A stretch of DNA of 43,423 nucleotides from Hyphomicrobiales bacterium (GTDB lineage: Bacteria; Pseudomonadota; Alphaproteobacteria; Rhizobiales; Beijerinckiaceae), in NCBI GenBank assembly GCA_019247605.1, contig JAFBAS010000119.1:1-43423 (forward strand), given 5' to 3'. Both the position numbers and the translations under genes were made by a program. The number at the start of each line of letters is the position of its first letter. The first letter of the stretch is position 1. This document shows positions 26,395 to 35,724 of the stretch, one piece after another. Below the pieces are notes generated by a model. That model ran no database searches, was not told the origin of the DNA, and saw nothing but the letters and a program-made list of their open reading frames with translations.

Positions 26395-26717
26395 ATCGTG
26401 GCGACATTTATCGGGTCTCGCTCGACCCGACCGCAGGCCGCGAACAACAGGGACATCGTCCGGTCCTCATCGTCACGCCAGCCATATTCAACGCCGCGAC
26501 GAAATTACCCGTCGTCCTGCCGATTACGAATGGCCGCGAGTTCGCCGGCCGTATCGGTTTCGCCGTACCGATTAGCGGTATCAAAATTACGGGCGTAGTA
26601 CGTTGTGATCAGCCACGAGTTCTCGATCTTGCCGCGCGCCAGGGCCGCAAGGTGGACATGCTGCCGGCCGAGCTGTTGGACGAAGTGATGGCCAAGCTGG
26701 CCACGCTTTTCGAGTAG
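26391..26717 (+). CDS. mazF: MazF/ChpBK-type endoribonuclease toxin
   Basis: A 108-residue toxin of the MazF/PemK/ChpBK family, a sequence-specific mRNA interferase. Typical segments are RGDIYRVSLDPTAGREQQGHRPVLIVTP, LPVVLPITNG with the catalytic-site Thr, and GVVRCDQPRVLDLAARQGRK. The DPTAGREQQGHRPVLIV form is closest to E. coli ChpBK. The full length and all conserved segments are intact. The start is the ATG overlapping the antitoxin stop; the open frame runs 36 bp further upstream inside the antitoxin gene. Confidence 0.93.
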   Translation: MNRGDIYRVSLDPTAGREQQGHRPVLIVTPAIFNAATKLPVVLPITNGREFAGRIGFAVPISGIKITGVVRCDQPRVLDLAARQGRKVDMLPAELLDEVMAKLATLFE

Positions 26718-26737
26718 GGCCGAACGAGAAATGTGGG

Positions 26738-26754
26738 TGACCGACAATCGGTCA
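26738..26754 (+). terminator. Hairpin after the mazEF-type locus
   Basis: TGACCGA-CAA-TCGGTCA, a perfect 7-bp stem with a 3-base loop, starts 21 bases after the toxin stop and sits between convergent genes. There is no T-tract on either strand, so intrinsic termination would be weak; it may instead protect the 3' end of the transcript. Confidence 0.35.
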
Positions 26755-26821
26755 AACCCATCCACGAACCGCCGCCCACTTCACGGTTTCGCCTGTCCTG
26801 ATCGCAACTCGCTGCTCTTCG

Positions 26822-27523
26822 CTAACTGACGATCTTCTCCATTTCCGACCAGGCGCGCTTCAAGGCCTCGACGTTGAAGTCCTTCGCATGCGCCGCCGCG
26901 ATCACCGGGGCCTCTTTTCGGGCCACGAGGTCGATCGCATGTGCGAGCCTTCCGATCGTGTCGGCGGGCACCACCACCGCGCCATGGCGGTCGCCATGCA
27001 CGAGATCGCCGGGGTTGACGCGCATGCCGAACACCTCGACGGGCACGTCTATGGCGGTGAGATGCACATGCGCATGGCTCGGCATCACCGAGCCCGCGAG
27101 CAGCTGGAAATCCTTGTCCATCGTGCCGAGATCGCGGATCGAACCGTTGGTGATGCCACCGGCGACCTTGAGACCCCGATGGATCGCGACCTGCACCTCT
27201 CCCCAGAAAGCAGCAAGGCCACATTCCTCATCCTTGTCCTCGATGACCACGACGGCCGGATGAGGTTTCGCGGCGACGTATTCGTAATAGGCGAGCCGCC
27301 GCTCCTTGATCACGTCCGCCGATTCCTTCGGCGCCGACACGCCCGCGATCGTCGCGGTTCTCGCATAGCCGACGATTGGCGGCAGGCCAGGATCGGCCGC
27401 GACCATCGGCTTGCGCGTGAAGCCCTCGCCCAGGCGGCGCCCAGCGATGAGCTCGAGCGCGTTGCAGATCGTCGGGGTGTCGACGGAGCGCATCAGGCTC
27501 AGCAAGGTGTCGTCGGCTGGCAT
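26822..27523 (-). CDS. RraA-family protein (demethylmenaquinone methyltransferase-like / aldolase fold)
   Basis: A 233-residue RraA-family protein. Characteristic elements are TPTICNALEL near the start, the metal/substrate site GGITNGSIRDLGTM with the conserved Arg-Asp, and the closing PGDLVHGDRHGAVVVPAD. The fold serves both RNase E regulators (RraA) and class II HMG/CHA-type pyruvate aldolases. The Arg-Asp and the length favour an aldolase or decarboxylase, but the substrate is unknown. The ATG at 27523 follows AAAGGA at seven bases; a TTG five codons upstream is less likely. The gene stands alone, with yciB ending 117 bp upstream. Confidence 0.85.
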   Translation of the reverse strand: MPADDTLLSLMRSVDTPTICNALELIAGRRLGEGFTRKPMVAADPGLPPIVGYARTATIAGVSAPKESADVIKERRLAYYEYVAAKPHPAVVVIEDKDEECGLAAFWGEVQVAIHRGLKVAGGITNGSIRDLGTMDKDFQLLAGSVMPSHAHVHLTAIDVPVEVFGMRVNPGDLVHGDRHGAVVVPADTIGRLAHAIDLVARKEAPVIAAAHAKDFNVEALKRAWSEMEKIVS

Positions 27524-27640
27524 TGCGGATCCTTTCAAGTGAGTCTCGGTCGCGAGGCAAAGAAGCGCGCCACTAACTAGAGCGTCGCCGGGACGAGAGT
27601 CCAGACGCCGTGTGACCGTGTGGTCCTGTTCGCGCCAAGC

Positions 27641-28207
27641 CTATCCGCCTTGCGTCTCCTCGCCATGGCGCAGGATGAGCGGCGTCTGCGCGAGCGCGAA
27701 GATCAGCGTGAGCGGCATGGTCCCGAACACCTTGAAGTTAACCCAGGTGTCGGTCGAAAAATTCCGCCACACGATCTCGTTGAGCGCGGCAAGCACGAAA
27801 AAAAAGACGGCCCAGCGCCAGGTGAGCTTGCGCCAGCCCGCGGGCGTCAACGTAAGGACCTGATCGAGGACGAGCGGCAGAAGCGGCTTGTCGAGCGCAA
27901 GCCCGATCATGAGCGCGGCGCCGAACAAGGTGTTCACGATCGTCGGCTTCATCTTGATGAAAAGGTCATCGTGCAACACCAAGGTGAGGCCGCCGAAGAC
28001 GACGACCACCACGGCCGAGACGAGCGCCATGATCGGCAGCTTGCGCGTCAACGCATAAGAGATGGCAAGTGCGAGGAGAATGGCGGCCATGAAGATCGCC
28101 GTCGCAACGAAAATACCGAAGCGCCCATTGGCGATGAAGAACACGGCCAACGGCGCAAATTCGAGCGCGAGCTTGACCATTGGATTGATTGGCTTCTTGG
28201 GCGCCAT
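27641..28207 (-). CDS. yciB: Inner-membrane septation protein A (YciB/IspZ family)
   Basis: A 188-residue protein with five or six hydrophobic segments. Family marks are [23 protein letters not shown] near the N-terminus, [23 protein letters not shown], a central LDKPLLP, and [32 protein letters not shown]. YciB proteins are implicated in cell division and envelope homeostasis; the mechanism is not settled. The ATG has AAGG seven bases upstream. Confidence 0.93.
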   Translation of the reverse strand: MAPKKPINPMVKLALEFAPLAVFFIANGRFGIFVATAIFMAAILLALAISYALTRKLPIMALVSAVVVVVFGGLTLVLHDDLFIKMKPTIVNTLFGAALMIGLALDKPLLPLVLDQVLTLTPAGWRKLTWRWAVFFFVLAALNEIVWRNFSTDTWVNFKVFGTMPLTLIFALAQTPLILRHGEETQGG

Positions 28208-28403
28208 CTTTTCGCCTTCGCACGAAACTGGGCTTCGGAAAAGGCCTTGACTTCATGGAAACGAGCCGCTCGGTTCGGCGGCACGGCGGGGAGCTTCCGA
28301 GCACAGGCGATCTGGAGCGGAACGAACGGCCGGCGCAAGCCCCGGCGTCGCCCCGCGGACTAAACCTGCGAGCCTCAACAAAGGCGAGGCATGGAGCGAA
28401 CCC

Positions 28404-28595
28404 TCAAACGTCGGTCTCCGAACCGCCGTCGATCCTCGCACGACCTGGGCGGTTCTTCGATTTTTCGATGATCGCACGCGAACGCTGCACGGCGTCTTGC
28501 GTGCGCCTGGTGATCTCCTCCATCTCGGCCCTTATTTTTCTGGCACGCGCCTGAGACGGCGATCTGCCTTTTGGCGTTCTTGGCTCGTCCTCCAT
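28404..28595 (-). CDS. Small charged protein, predicted helical, unknown function
   Basis: A 63-residue protein I do not recognise. It is rich in Arg, Glu and Lys. Residues about 19-47 (RKIRAEMEEITRRTQDAVQ...) form a likely amphipathic helix or short coiled coil; there is no membrane segment. The best evidence that it is translated is a strong ribosome-binding site, GGAGAGGAG, placed correctly before the ATG at 28595. It lies between tam and yciB on the same strand, with gaps of 112 and 196 bp. Confidence 0.5.
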   Translation of the reverse strand: MEDEPRTPKGRSPSQARARKIRAEMEEITRRTQDAVQRSRAIIEKSKNRPGRARIDGGSETDV

Positions 28596-28707
28596 TGCTC
28601 CTCTCCCCTCGGCGGAAGAGCAGCCACCGCTCCCGCCATCCAGACGAACGAGATTTGGGTGGCGCTCTTGCGGGCGTCAAGGCGAGTTGTACGGTGGCAA
28701 AACCTCG

Positions 28708-29481
28708 CTAGGCGCGCTTTGCCACGATGAACAAGCGTGGGAAGCGCAAGAGCACCTTGCCGTCGATGCGAGGCGGGTAGGCTTTCGCCAGGCGAGCGCG
28801 ATAGCTTTCGAGGAAAGGTTGCTCCTCGCCCGCCGCGAGCGCGTCGAGGAAGGGGCGAAGCCCCGTGCTCCTGACCCAATCGACGATCGCGTGATCGTTC
28901 TCGAGAACGTGATGGTAGATCGTGTGCCAAATGTCGACGCTCGCCGCGAGCGGCTTCAAGAGGTCGTAATAGGTCGCCGGGTCCGGGAGGCGCCCCCGCG
29001 CGGCGGTGGCCTTCGCCATTCTCGACGCCCAAGGGCCATCGGCCGCCGCGTCACGCATCAAGGCATGGCTCGGCTCGTCCAGATTGTCCGGCATCTGCAC
29101 CGCGAGAACCGCGCCGCTTTCGAGGCTGCCGAAAAGGCGCTTCAGCGTGACGGTATGATCGGGGACCCATTGGAAAACCGCGTTGGCGAAGAGGAGGTCC
29201 GGCTTCTCGTCCGGCGTCCACACCGAAAGCTCCCCGTTTACGAACGGTGTGCCCGGAAGCCGACGGCGGGCCTCCTCCAGCATGGCTGGGGAACTGTCGA
29301 CACCGATAACGCGCGCCCGCGGAAAGCGCTCGATGATCAACTCGGTCGAATTCCCGGGGCCGCAACCGAGATCATATGCCAGTTCAGCATGGCTGAGGGG
29401 AACGCGCGCGAGAAGCTCGTGGGAGGGACGCGTTCGGTCGTCCTCGAAGCGCCTGTATCGGGCCGCATCCCAATCGGGCAT
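28708..29481 (-). CDS. tam: Trans-aconitate 2-methyltransferase
   Basis: A 257-residue SAM-dependent methyltransferase. The SAM-binding motif DLGCGPGNSTELIIERFP (about 38-55) is followed by the acidic GVDSSPAMLEEAR. FANAVFQWVPDH and VQMPDNLDEPSH are diagnostic of Tam, which methylates trans-aconitate, a by-product that inhibits aconitase. The length matches E. coli Tam. The ATG is preceded by AAGGAGAGG. The gene lies downstream of acs on the same strand (165-bp gap), which may reflect a shared acetate/TCA context. Confidence 0.92.
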   Translation of the reverse strand: MPDWDAARYRRFEDDRTRPSHELLARVPLSHAELAYDLGCGPGNSTELIIERFPRARVIGVDSSPAMLEEARRRLPGTPFVNGELSVWTPDEKPDLLFANAVFQWVPDHTVTLKRLFGSLESGAVLAVQMPDNLDEPSHALMRDAAADGPWASRMAKATAARGRLPDPATYYDLLKPLAASVDIWHTIYHHVLENDHAIVDWVRSTGLRPFLDALAAGEEQPFLESYRARLAKAYPPRIDGKVLLRFPRLFIVAKRA

Positions 29482-29646
29482 TCATCCTCTCCTTCAAGCA
29501 TCACATTTGGGAAGCGCGCCCGAATTCGAGAACGAGGCGGCGATCGAGAAATCCGCGCATTCGATGCCGAACGGGGCTTTCGGACGCGGGGACCTGCGAA
29601 TCGGCGCACCACTCGCCGGCTCGTCCTTGGAGGCGTGCAGGCCGCT

Positions 29647-31590
<1,944 letters not shown>

Positions 31591-31732
31591 CTCATTCTCC
31601 CACGCACAGGCGACGCGGCGCATTTTCCGTCATTATCGGCCGGCCCGAAAAGGACGCAAGCCGAAGCGACTAGCCGTCGACGCAGATGCGAGCCCGCCGT
31701 CGGTTCGATGGCACGCCATCTCGTAATTTCCG

Positions 31733-31760
31733 CAAATATACAGATATTCCGATTTGTATA
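31733..31760. promoter_or_regulatory. AT-rich inverted repeat upstream of acs
   Basis: Two nested inverted repeats: TATACA (31737-31742) with TGTATA (31755-31760), and CAAAT (31733-31737) with ATTTG (31752-31756). The block is about 145 bp before the acs start and is strongly AT-rich in a GC-rich spacer, so it is a candidate operator or promoter. The regulator is unknown. Confidence 0.35.
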
Positions 31761-31772
31761 GGCGTCCACCGG

Positions 31773-31792
31773 TCGTGAGCGAACTCACACGA
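31773..31792 (-). terminator. Hairpin after the SIMPL-domain gene
   Basis: TCGTGAG-CGAA-CTCAC-A-CGA forms a stem-loop with a CGAA tetraloop and one bulged A, 37 bases beyond the stop of the minus-strand SIMPL-domain gene. No T-tract follows, so this is a weak terminator call. Confidence 0.3.
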
Positions 31793-31828
31793 GCCTAGTG
31801 AGCGTTAGGTCGCGTGAATCGAAACAAC

Positions 31829-32605
31829 TCAGGGCTCGGCGTCCCACTGGACTTCGAGCGTGGCCGTGAAATTCTGCTGAGCCCCGTTCGAATTCCCTGT
31901 GGCGGCACCGGCTACCAAGATTTCCGAGATCTGTAAATTGGCCGGCAAATCCCGGACGGATCGAACCCGGCCGAGCTTGAGACCTGCCCGCTCCGCCTCG
32001 AGCGCACCCAGACGCTCGGCTTCATCAAAGGCTTTCTTGCGGGCTTCATCCAGCAACGGCTTCGGATCCGTGACGAAAAACGCGATCGTCGGCACATGAT
32101 TGTCGGTGTTGTCCGAGACGAGATCGACGAGAGCACCGAGATTGTCGAGATCGCGCGATTTGAGGGTGACCGTAGAGGCCACCTGAAACCCGTTCCTATT
32201 GGCCTGCGGCGCTCGCGGCTGCCCATTGCCTTGAGCCGGAGCGTTGAGTTGCGCGGTCGCCACGGGCGAAGGAAGGAGGGGCGGTGAAACGAAGCGAGGC
32301 GTGAATTGCGCGGGCGTCATGTTGATGTCCCCCTCCGAAATGCCAACCCCGCGAAGCGCCTCGACGAGGCGTTTCAATTTCTGTTTCTGCGACGCCAATG
32401 CATCTTGAGCGAAGCTGCCCTCACTGTTCACGACGACGGTCATCCGCGCCGTATCCGCCTCGGCCGTAGCCGAGCCTCTGCCCGTCGCCGAGATCGTGCG
32501 GCCGGGAAGCTGGGCGGGTCCCGGTTGCTGGGCAAAAGCACGCTCGCCGGCAAAACAGGCGATGAGCAGAAGCGACGCCATGGAAAGATTCTTGGGTCGG
32601 CGCAA
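31829..32605 (-). CDS. Exported SIMPL-domain (DUF541) protein
   Basis: A 258-residue periplasmic or outer-membrane-associated protein. A signal peptide (residues 1-25, ending ERAFAQ) precedes a SIMPL domain: TISATGRGSATAEADTARMTVVV, KLKRLVEALRGVGISEGDINMTP, TVTLKSRDLDNLGALVDLVSD and DEARKKAFDEAERLGALEAERAGLKLGRV. A Pro/Gln/Asn-rich insert lies at about 110-140. The function of bacterial SIMPL proteins such as YggE is poorly known (oxidative stress is implicated). The start is a TTG with a near-perfect AAGGAGGT five bases upstream, which outweighs the ATG eight codons later. Confidence 0.85.
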   Translation of the reverse strand: MRRPKNLSMASLLLIACFAGERAFAQQPGPAQLPGRTISATGRGSATAEADTARMTVVVNSEGSFAQDALASQKQKLKRLVEALRGVGISEGDINMTPAQFTPRFVSPPLLPSPVATAQLNAPAQGNGQPRAPQANRNGFQVASTVTLKSRDLDNLGALVDLVSDNTDNHVPTIAFFVTDPKPLLDEARKKAFDEAERLGALEAERAGLKLGRVRSVRDLPANLQISEILVAGAATGNSNGAQQNFTATLEVQWDAEP

Positions 32606-32772
32606 GCGGACCTCCTTACGTGAGCTTTTTCGATCGCAATGATCCGAACCTAGGCAGGCCCTTCTAGCGGAAAAACTCGCCCGATACTCCGGCTTGCAAC
32701 GCTATCGCGATAATTTGAGCGGCCGATCGAAACCAAGAGCTATCCGCGCGCTCACGACGCATGTATGGCATT

Positions 32773-32791
32773 CGCATATGCAAACGCATAT
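32773..32791. promoter_or_regulatory. Repeated CGCATAT motif before brnT
   Basis: CGCATAT occurs at 32773-32779 and again at 32785-32791 (12-bp phase), and the first copy is part of the palindrome GCATATGC (32774-32781). The block ends 15 bases before the brnT start. BrnA-type ribbon-helix-helix antitoxins bind repeated short motifs in their own promoter, so this is a plausible operator. Confidence 0.35.
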
Positions 32792-32806
32792 ATGGGGTGG
32801 CGCGAG

Positions 32807-33106
32807 ATGGAATTTGACGGCTTTGATTGGGACGCGGGCAACCGAGAGAAGTGTCAAAAACATGGAGTCTCGATGAATCAAATCGAGAGTGTGTTTGCGG
32901 GTCCTGTGATCATCCTCCCCGACAGGGAGAACCCGCAGGGCGAAAGACGTTTTCGCGCCATCGGATCGACCGTCAATGGGCGTAGATCGTTCGTCGTGTT
33001 CACTTGGCGCAAGGGGCCGGCCGGAAGGCTTATCCGCCCTATCAGCGCTCGATACATGCACCGCACGGAGGTTGAAAATTATGAAAAAGCCTATCCCTTC
33101 ATTTAA
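32807..33106 (+). CDS. brnT: BrnT-type ribonuclease toxin
   Basis: A 99-residue toxin. The family start FDWDAGNREKCQKHGVSMNQIESVF matches BrnT (FEWD...KHGVSF), followed by RRFRAIGSTVNGRRSFVVFTWR and the C-terminal RLIRPISARYMHRTEVENYE. BrnT has a RelE-like fold and cleaves RNA. The toxin gene comes before its antitoxin, as is usual for brnTA. The ATG at 32807 is chosen because it begins the family N-terminus and is preceded by GGGGTGG; the ATGs at 32765 and 32792 are in frame. The end overlaps brnA by 26 bp. Confidence 0.88.
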   Translation: MEFDGFDWDAGNREKCQKHGVSMNQIESVFAGPVIILPDRENPQGERRFRAIGSTVNGRRSFVVFTWRKGPAGRLIRPISARYMHRTEVENYEKAYPFI

Positions 33107-33353
33107 AACCGATGAAGAGGCTGAGGACTTCGTCGCGACAGCCGATCTCTCGGAATACGACCTCTCCGGCGGCCGCCTCATGCGCTTCGAGCTTCGCCCC
33201 AAGGACAAGTCGGTGAGCCTGCGCCTTCCCGAGAAGCTTCTCACCGCCGTCCGCAGCCGCGCAAGGCGCGCCGGCATCCCTTATCAACGCTTCATCCGCA
33301 TGGCGCTCGAGCAGGCAGTGCAGGAGCCGATCCGGAAGGGCCGTCGAGCGTGA
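33081..33353 (+). CDS. brnA: BrnA-type antitoxin (CopG/ribbon-helix-helix)
   Basis: A 90-residue protein. The N-terminal region IPSFKTDEEAEDFVATADLSEYDLSGG is the BrnT-binding part, and SVSLRLPEKLLTAVRSRARRAGIPYQRFIRMALEQAV is the ribbon-helix-helix DNA-binding domain (about 47-80). The ATG at 33081 has GGAGG about ten bases upstream and lies inside the end of brnT. The pair is expected to repress its own promoter. No frameshift or truncation is visible. Confidence 0.88.
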   Translation: MKKPIPSFKTDEEAEDFVATADLSEYDLSGGRLMRFELRPKDKSVSLRLPEKLLTAVRSRARRAGIPYQRFIRMALEQAVQEPIRKGRRA

Positions 33354-33385
33354 TGGAGGACGGGTTCGCCCTCGCGAGGCCCGCA

Positions 33386-33808
33386 TCAGATGCCGAAGGC
33401 GCCGATGATCACCCCCTCGATCACGAGCACGCCGAGCCAATGGGCCGAATCGATCGCGGTGAGCGCGAGCTTGCGGCGCGCGTAGGCATTGTTCACCGCG
33501 ACCGTGGTGACGACGAAGCCGAGCCAGAGGAAGAACGCCGAGATGGCGCCGTTCGTCACAGTCACCTGACCGGGGCCGAGATGGCCGAGGACGCCGGCGA
33601 GAGCCCAGGCCATCACGAGTTCGGCCAGGAAGGAAAGGATGAACGGAAAGGGCGAGATTTTGCCGTGCGGCCCCTTGAGCTCGGCCTCGGTCTTGCCGAG
33701 TGCCGCCATCCATTTTTTGCCGAGGATGCCGTAATAGGCGGCCCCGAACGCAAAGGCGCCGATCGCGGCGACGAAGACCGCGAGATAATTCAATCCGGCA
33801 AAGACCAT
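33386..33808 (-). CDS. DUF1761 integral membrane protein
   Basis: A 140-residue protein with four hydrophobic segments (about 5-27, 55-75, 83-105 and 118-140). NYLAVFVAAIGAFAFGAAYYGILGKKWMAALG and WLGFVVTTVAVNNAYARRKLALTAIDSAHWLGVLVIEGVIIG are typical of DUF1761. The function is unknown. GGAGGAG lies directly before the ATG at optimal spacing. It is convergent with brnTA (32-bp gap) and divergent from the malonyl-CoA decarboxylase gene. Confidence 0.88.
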   Translation of the reverse strand: MVFAGLNYLAVFVAAIGAFAFGAAYYGILGKKWMAALGKTEAELKGPHGKISPFPFILSFLAELVMAWALAGVLGHLGPGQVTVTNGAISAFFLWLGFVVTTVAVNNAYARRKLALTAIDSAHWLGVLVIEGVIIGAFGI

Positions 33809-34151
33809 AGACTCCTCCCCAGCGAGGCTTTTACCGGCCGAGGCCTCGCGTCATTATTGCGATAAGTCAAGGGGCCTATGTTGAGGCGCGATCGCGGTCG
33901 AGGCTGAAAGCGCTCGCCCGCGTACCGCCTTGCTCGAGCTTGCCGGGAGTGATTCCGTCGGAGCGTCTCAAAACGGGTTGGCCTCGAGATTGCTATGCCG
34001 GGAATGGCGGATTGAGCGCCGGCAACGAAGCGATTGCGAGCAAGCCTTTGTGCCCGGGTTTCAGGATGAGAAACCACGCCATATATTCAAGCAATCGCAT
34101 CATCGGATCACCGAGCGGTGCTTCCACGGACCGTCACTGAGGATGGGCGCC
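33809..34151. other. 343-bp divergent intergenic region
   Basis: It separates the DUF1761 gene and the malonyl-CoA decarboxylase gene. The decarboxylase frame stays open from 33930, but that extension has no family match. Promoters for both directions must lie here; I cannot point to a convincing -35/-10 pair. No matR-like regulator gene is present. Confidence 0.4.
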
Positions 34152-35597
34152 ATGAGCGACACTTTCTTCGGCGACCTCCTCGCGAGCATCGCGGATCGCG
34201 GGCGCTCGCTCTTGCGCCGCGGGCGCGGTGCGCAGCGCGCCGAGAGCGAGAGCGATCTCGCCGGCCTTTGCGAAGCCCTCCTTTCCGGGCGGGGTGAAGC
34301 CTCGGGCGTCGCGCTCGCGAGCGCCATCTTGGCGGGTTACGAAATGCTCGGGACGGAGGCTCGCCGCGCCTTTCTGCACCGACTCGTCGACGAATTCGGC
34401 TACGACCACGAACGCCTCATGGTCGCGATCGATGCCTATCGGGCCGCCCCGACCAGCAAGGCGGTACTTGATTTGCATTCGGCCGCCGAGCCGCGCCGGC
34501 AGGAGCTCATCCGCAGGCTCAACTCCGCGCCGGGCGGCACGGCCGCGCTGGTGCGCATGCGTGAGGAACTGTTGCGTGCCCTGAAGGAGGATCGGGAACT
34601 CGAAGGCGTCGACAAGGACTTCACCCATCTCTTCTCCTCGTGGTTCAATCCGGGATTTCTGGTGCTGCGGCCGATCGATTGGTCCACCCCCGCCAACATC
34701 CTCGAGAAGATCATCCGCTATGAGGCGGTTCATGAGATCGGCACGTGGGAGGATCTGCGCGACCGGCTCGAGCCACCGGACCGGCGCTGCTTCGCCTTCT
34801 TCCATCCACAGCTCATCGATGAGCCGCTCATCTTCGTCGAGGTGGCGCTGACGATCTCGGTGCCCGGCACGATCGGAGAGCTCCTTGCCGAGGACCGGGT
34901 CCCGATACCGGCCTCGGAGGCCAACACGGCCGTTTTCTATTCGATCTCGAATTGCCAGGATGGGCTGCGCGGCATCTCGTTCGGCAATTTCCTCATCAAG
35001 CAGGTGGTGGAGAAACTCAAGCGCGACCTGCCGCGGCTCTCCACTTTTGTCACCTTGTCGCCCGCGCCCGGCTTTGCGCGCTGGCTCGCCGAAGAGCGAA
35101 AACGCGAGGATGGCTCGGGGCTTTCCGAGAGCGAGCATGCGGCGCTTGCAGTTCTCGACAACGAGGATTGGCTCAGGGCGGATTTCCCGGCCGATACCTT
35201 GCGGGAAGCGCTGCTTGCCGCCGCTGCGCATTATTTCCTCGAGGCGCGATCACCTTCCGGGCGCCCGCTCGATCCGGTCGCTCGTTTCCATCTCGGCAAT
35301 GGGGCGCGGCTCGAGCGCCTGAACTGGCCAGGCGACACCTCGGAACGCGGGTTGCGCGAAGCCCACGGCCTCATGGTCAACTACCTCTACAAGCTCGATG
35401 ACATCGAGACGAACCATGAGGCCTTCGTGACACGCAACGAAGTCGTGGCCTCCCATCAGGTACGCCGGCACCTGCGCAAGAGCGGCAATGGAAAGGCGTC
35501 GGCACGACGCGGCGCGCAACATCGTGTCCCCGCGAACGCCTCAGCGGGACAAGGCGACGAAACGCATCTAAAGGAAAACACGCAGGAAGGCGCTTGA
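34152..35597 (+). CDS. matA: Malonyl-CoA decarboxylase
   Basis: A 481-residue enzyme converting malonyl-CoA to acetyl-CoA and CO2. An N-terminal helical domain (about 1-170) precedes the catalytic GNAT-like domain. Conserved parts are FFHPQLIDEPLIFVEVAL (217-233), FYSISNCQDGLRGISFGNFLIK (Ser264/266 in the position of the human catalytic Ser329) and His380 in FHLGNGARLERLNW (human His423). The C-terminal tail (about 435-481) is basic and low in complexity. The ATG at 34152 fits the GAGG spacing better than the one at 34143. matB follows 127 bp downstream, so the pair degrades malonate. Confidence 0.95.
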   Translation: MSDTFFGDLLASIADRGRSLLRRGRGAQRAESESDLAGLCEALLSGRGEASGVALASAILAGYEMLGTEARRAFLHRLVDEFGYDHERLMVAIDAYRAAPTSKAVLDLHSAAEPRRQELIRRLNSAPGGTAALVRMREELLRALKEDRELEGVDKDFTHLFSSWFNPGFLVLRPIDWSTPANILEKIIRYEAVHEIGTWEDLRDRLEPPDRRCFAFFHPQLIDEPLIFVEVALTISVPGTIGELLAEDRVPIPASEANTAVFYSISNCQDGLRGISFGNFLIKQVVEKLKRDLPRLSTFVTLSPAPGFARWLAEERKREDGSGLSESEHAALAVLDNEDWLRADFPADTLREALLAAAAHYFLEARSPSGRPLDPVARFHLGNGARLERLNWPGDTSERGLREAHGLMVNYLYKLDDIETNHEAFVTRNEVVASHQVRRHLRKSGNGKASARRGAQHRVPANASAGQGDETHLKENTQEGA

Positions 35598-35724
35598 GAT
35601 GTGGCGTTTCTCCCAAGAAGGATTCTCATTTTTCCGCCCGATGCGATAAAATCAGGGGCTTAAAGAGGCGGATCGGCCTTTCATCAGACCGCGCTCGCAC
35701 CCCAGGCATCGAGGCTCGCCTCCA

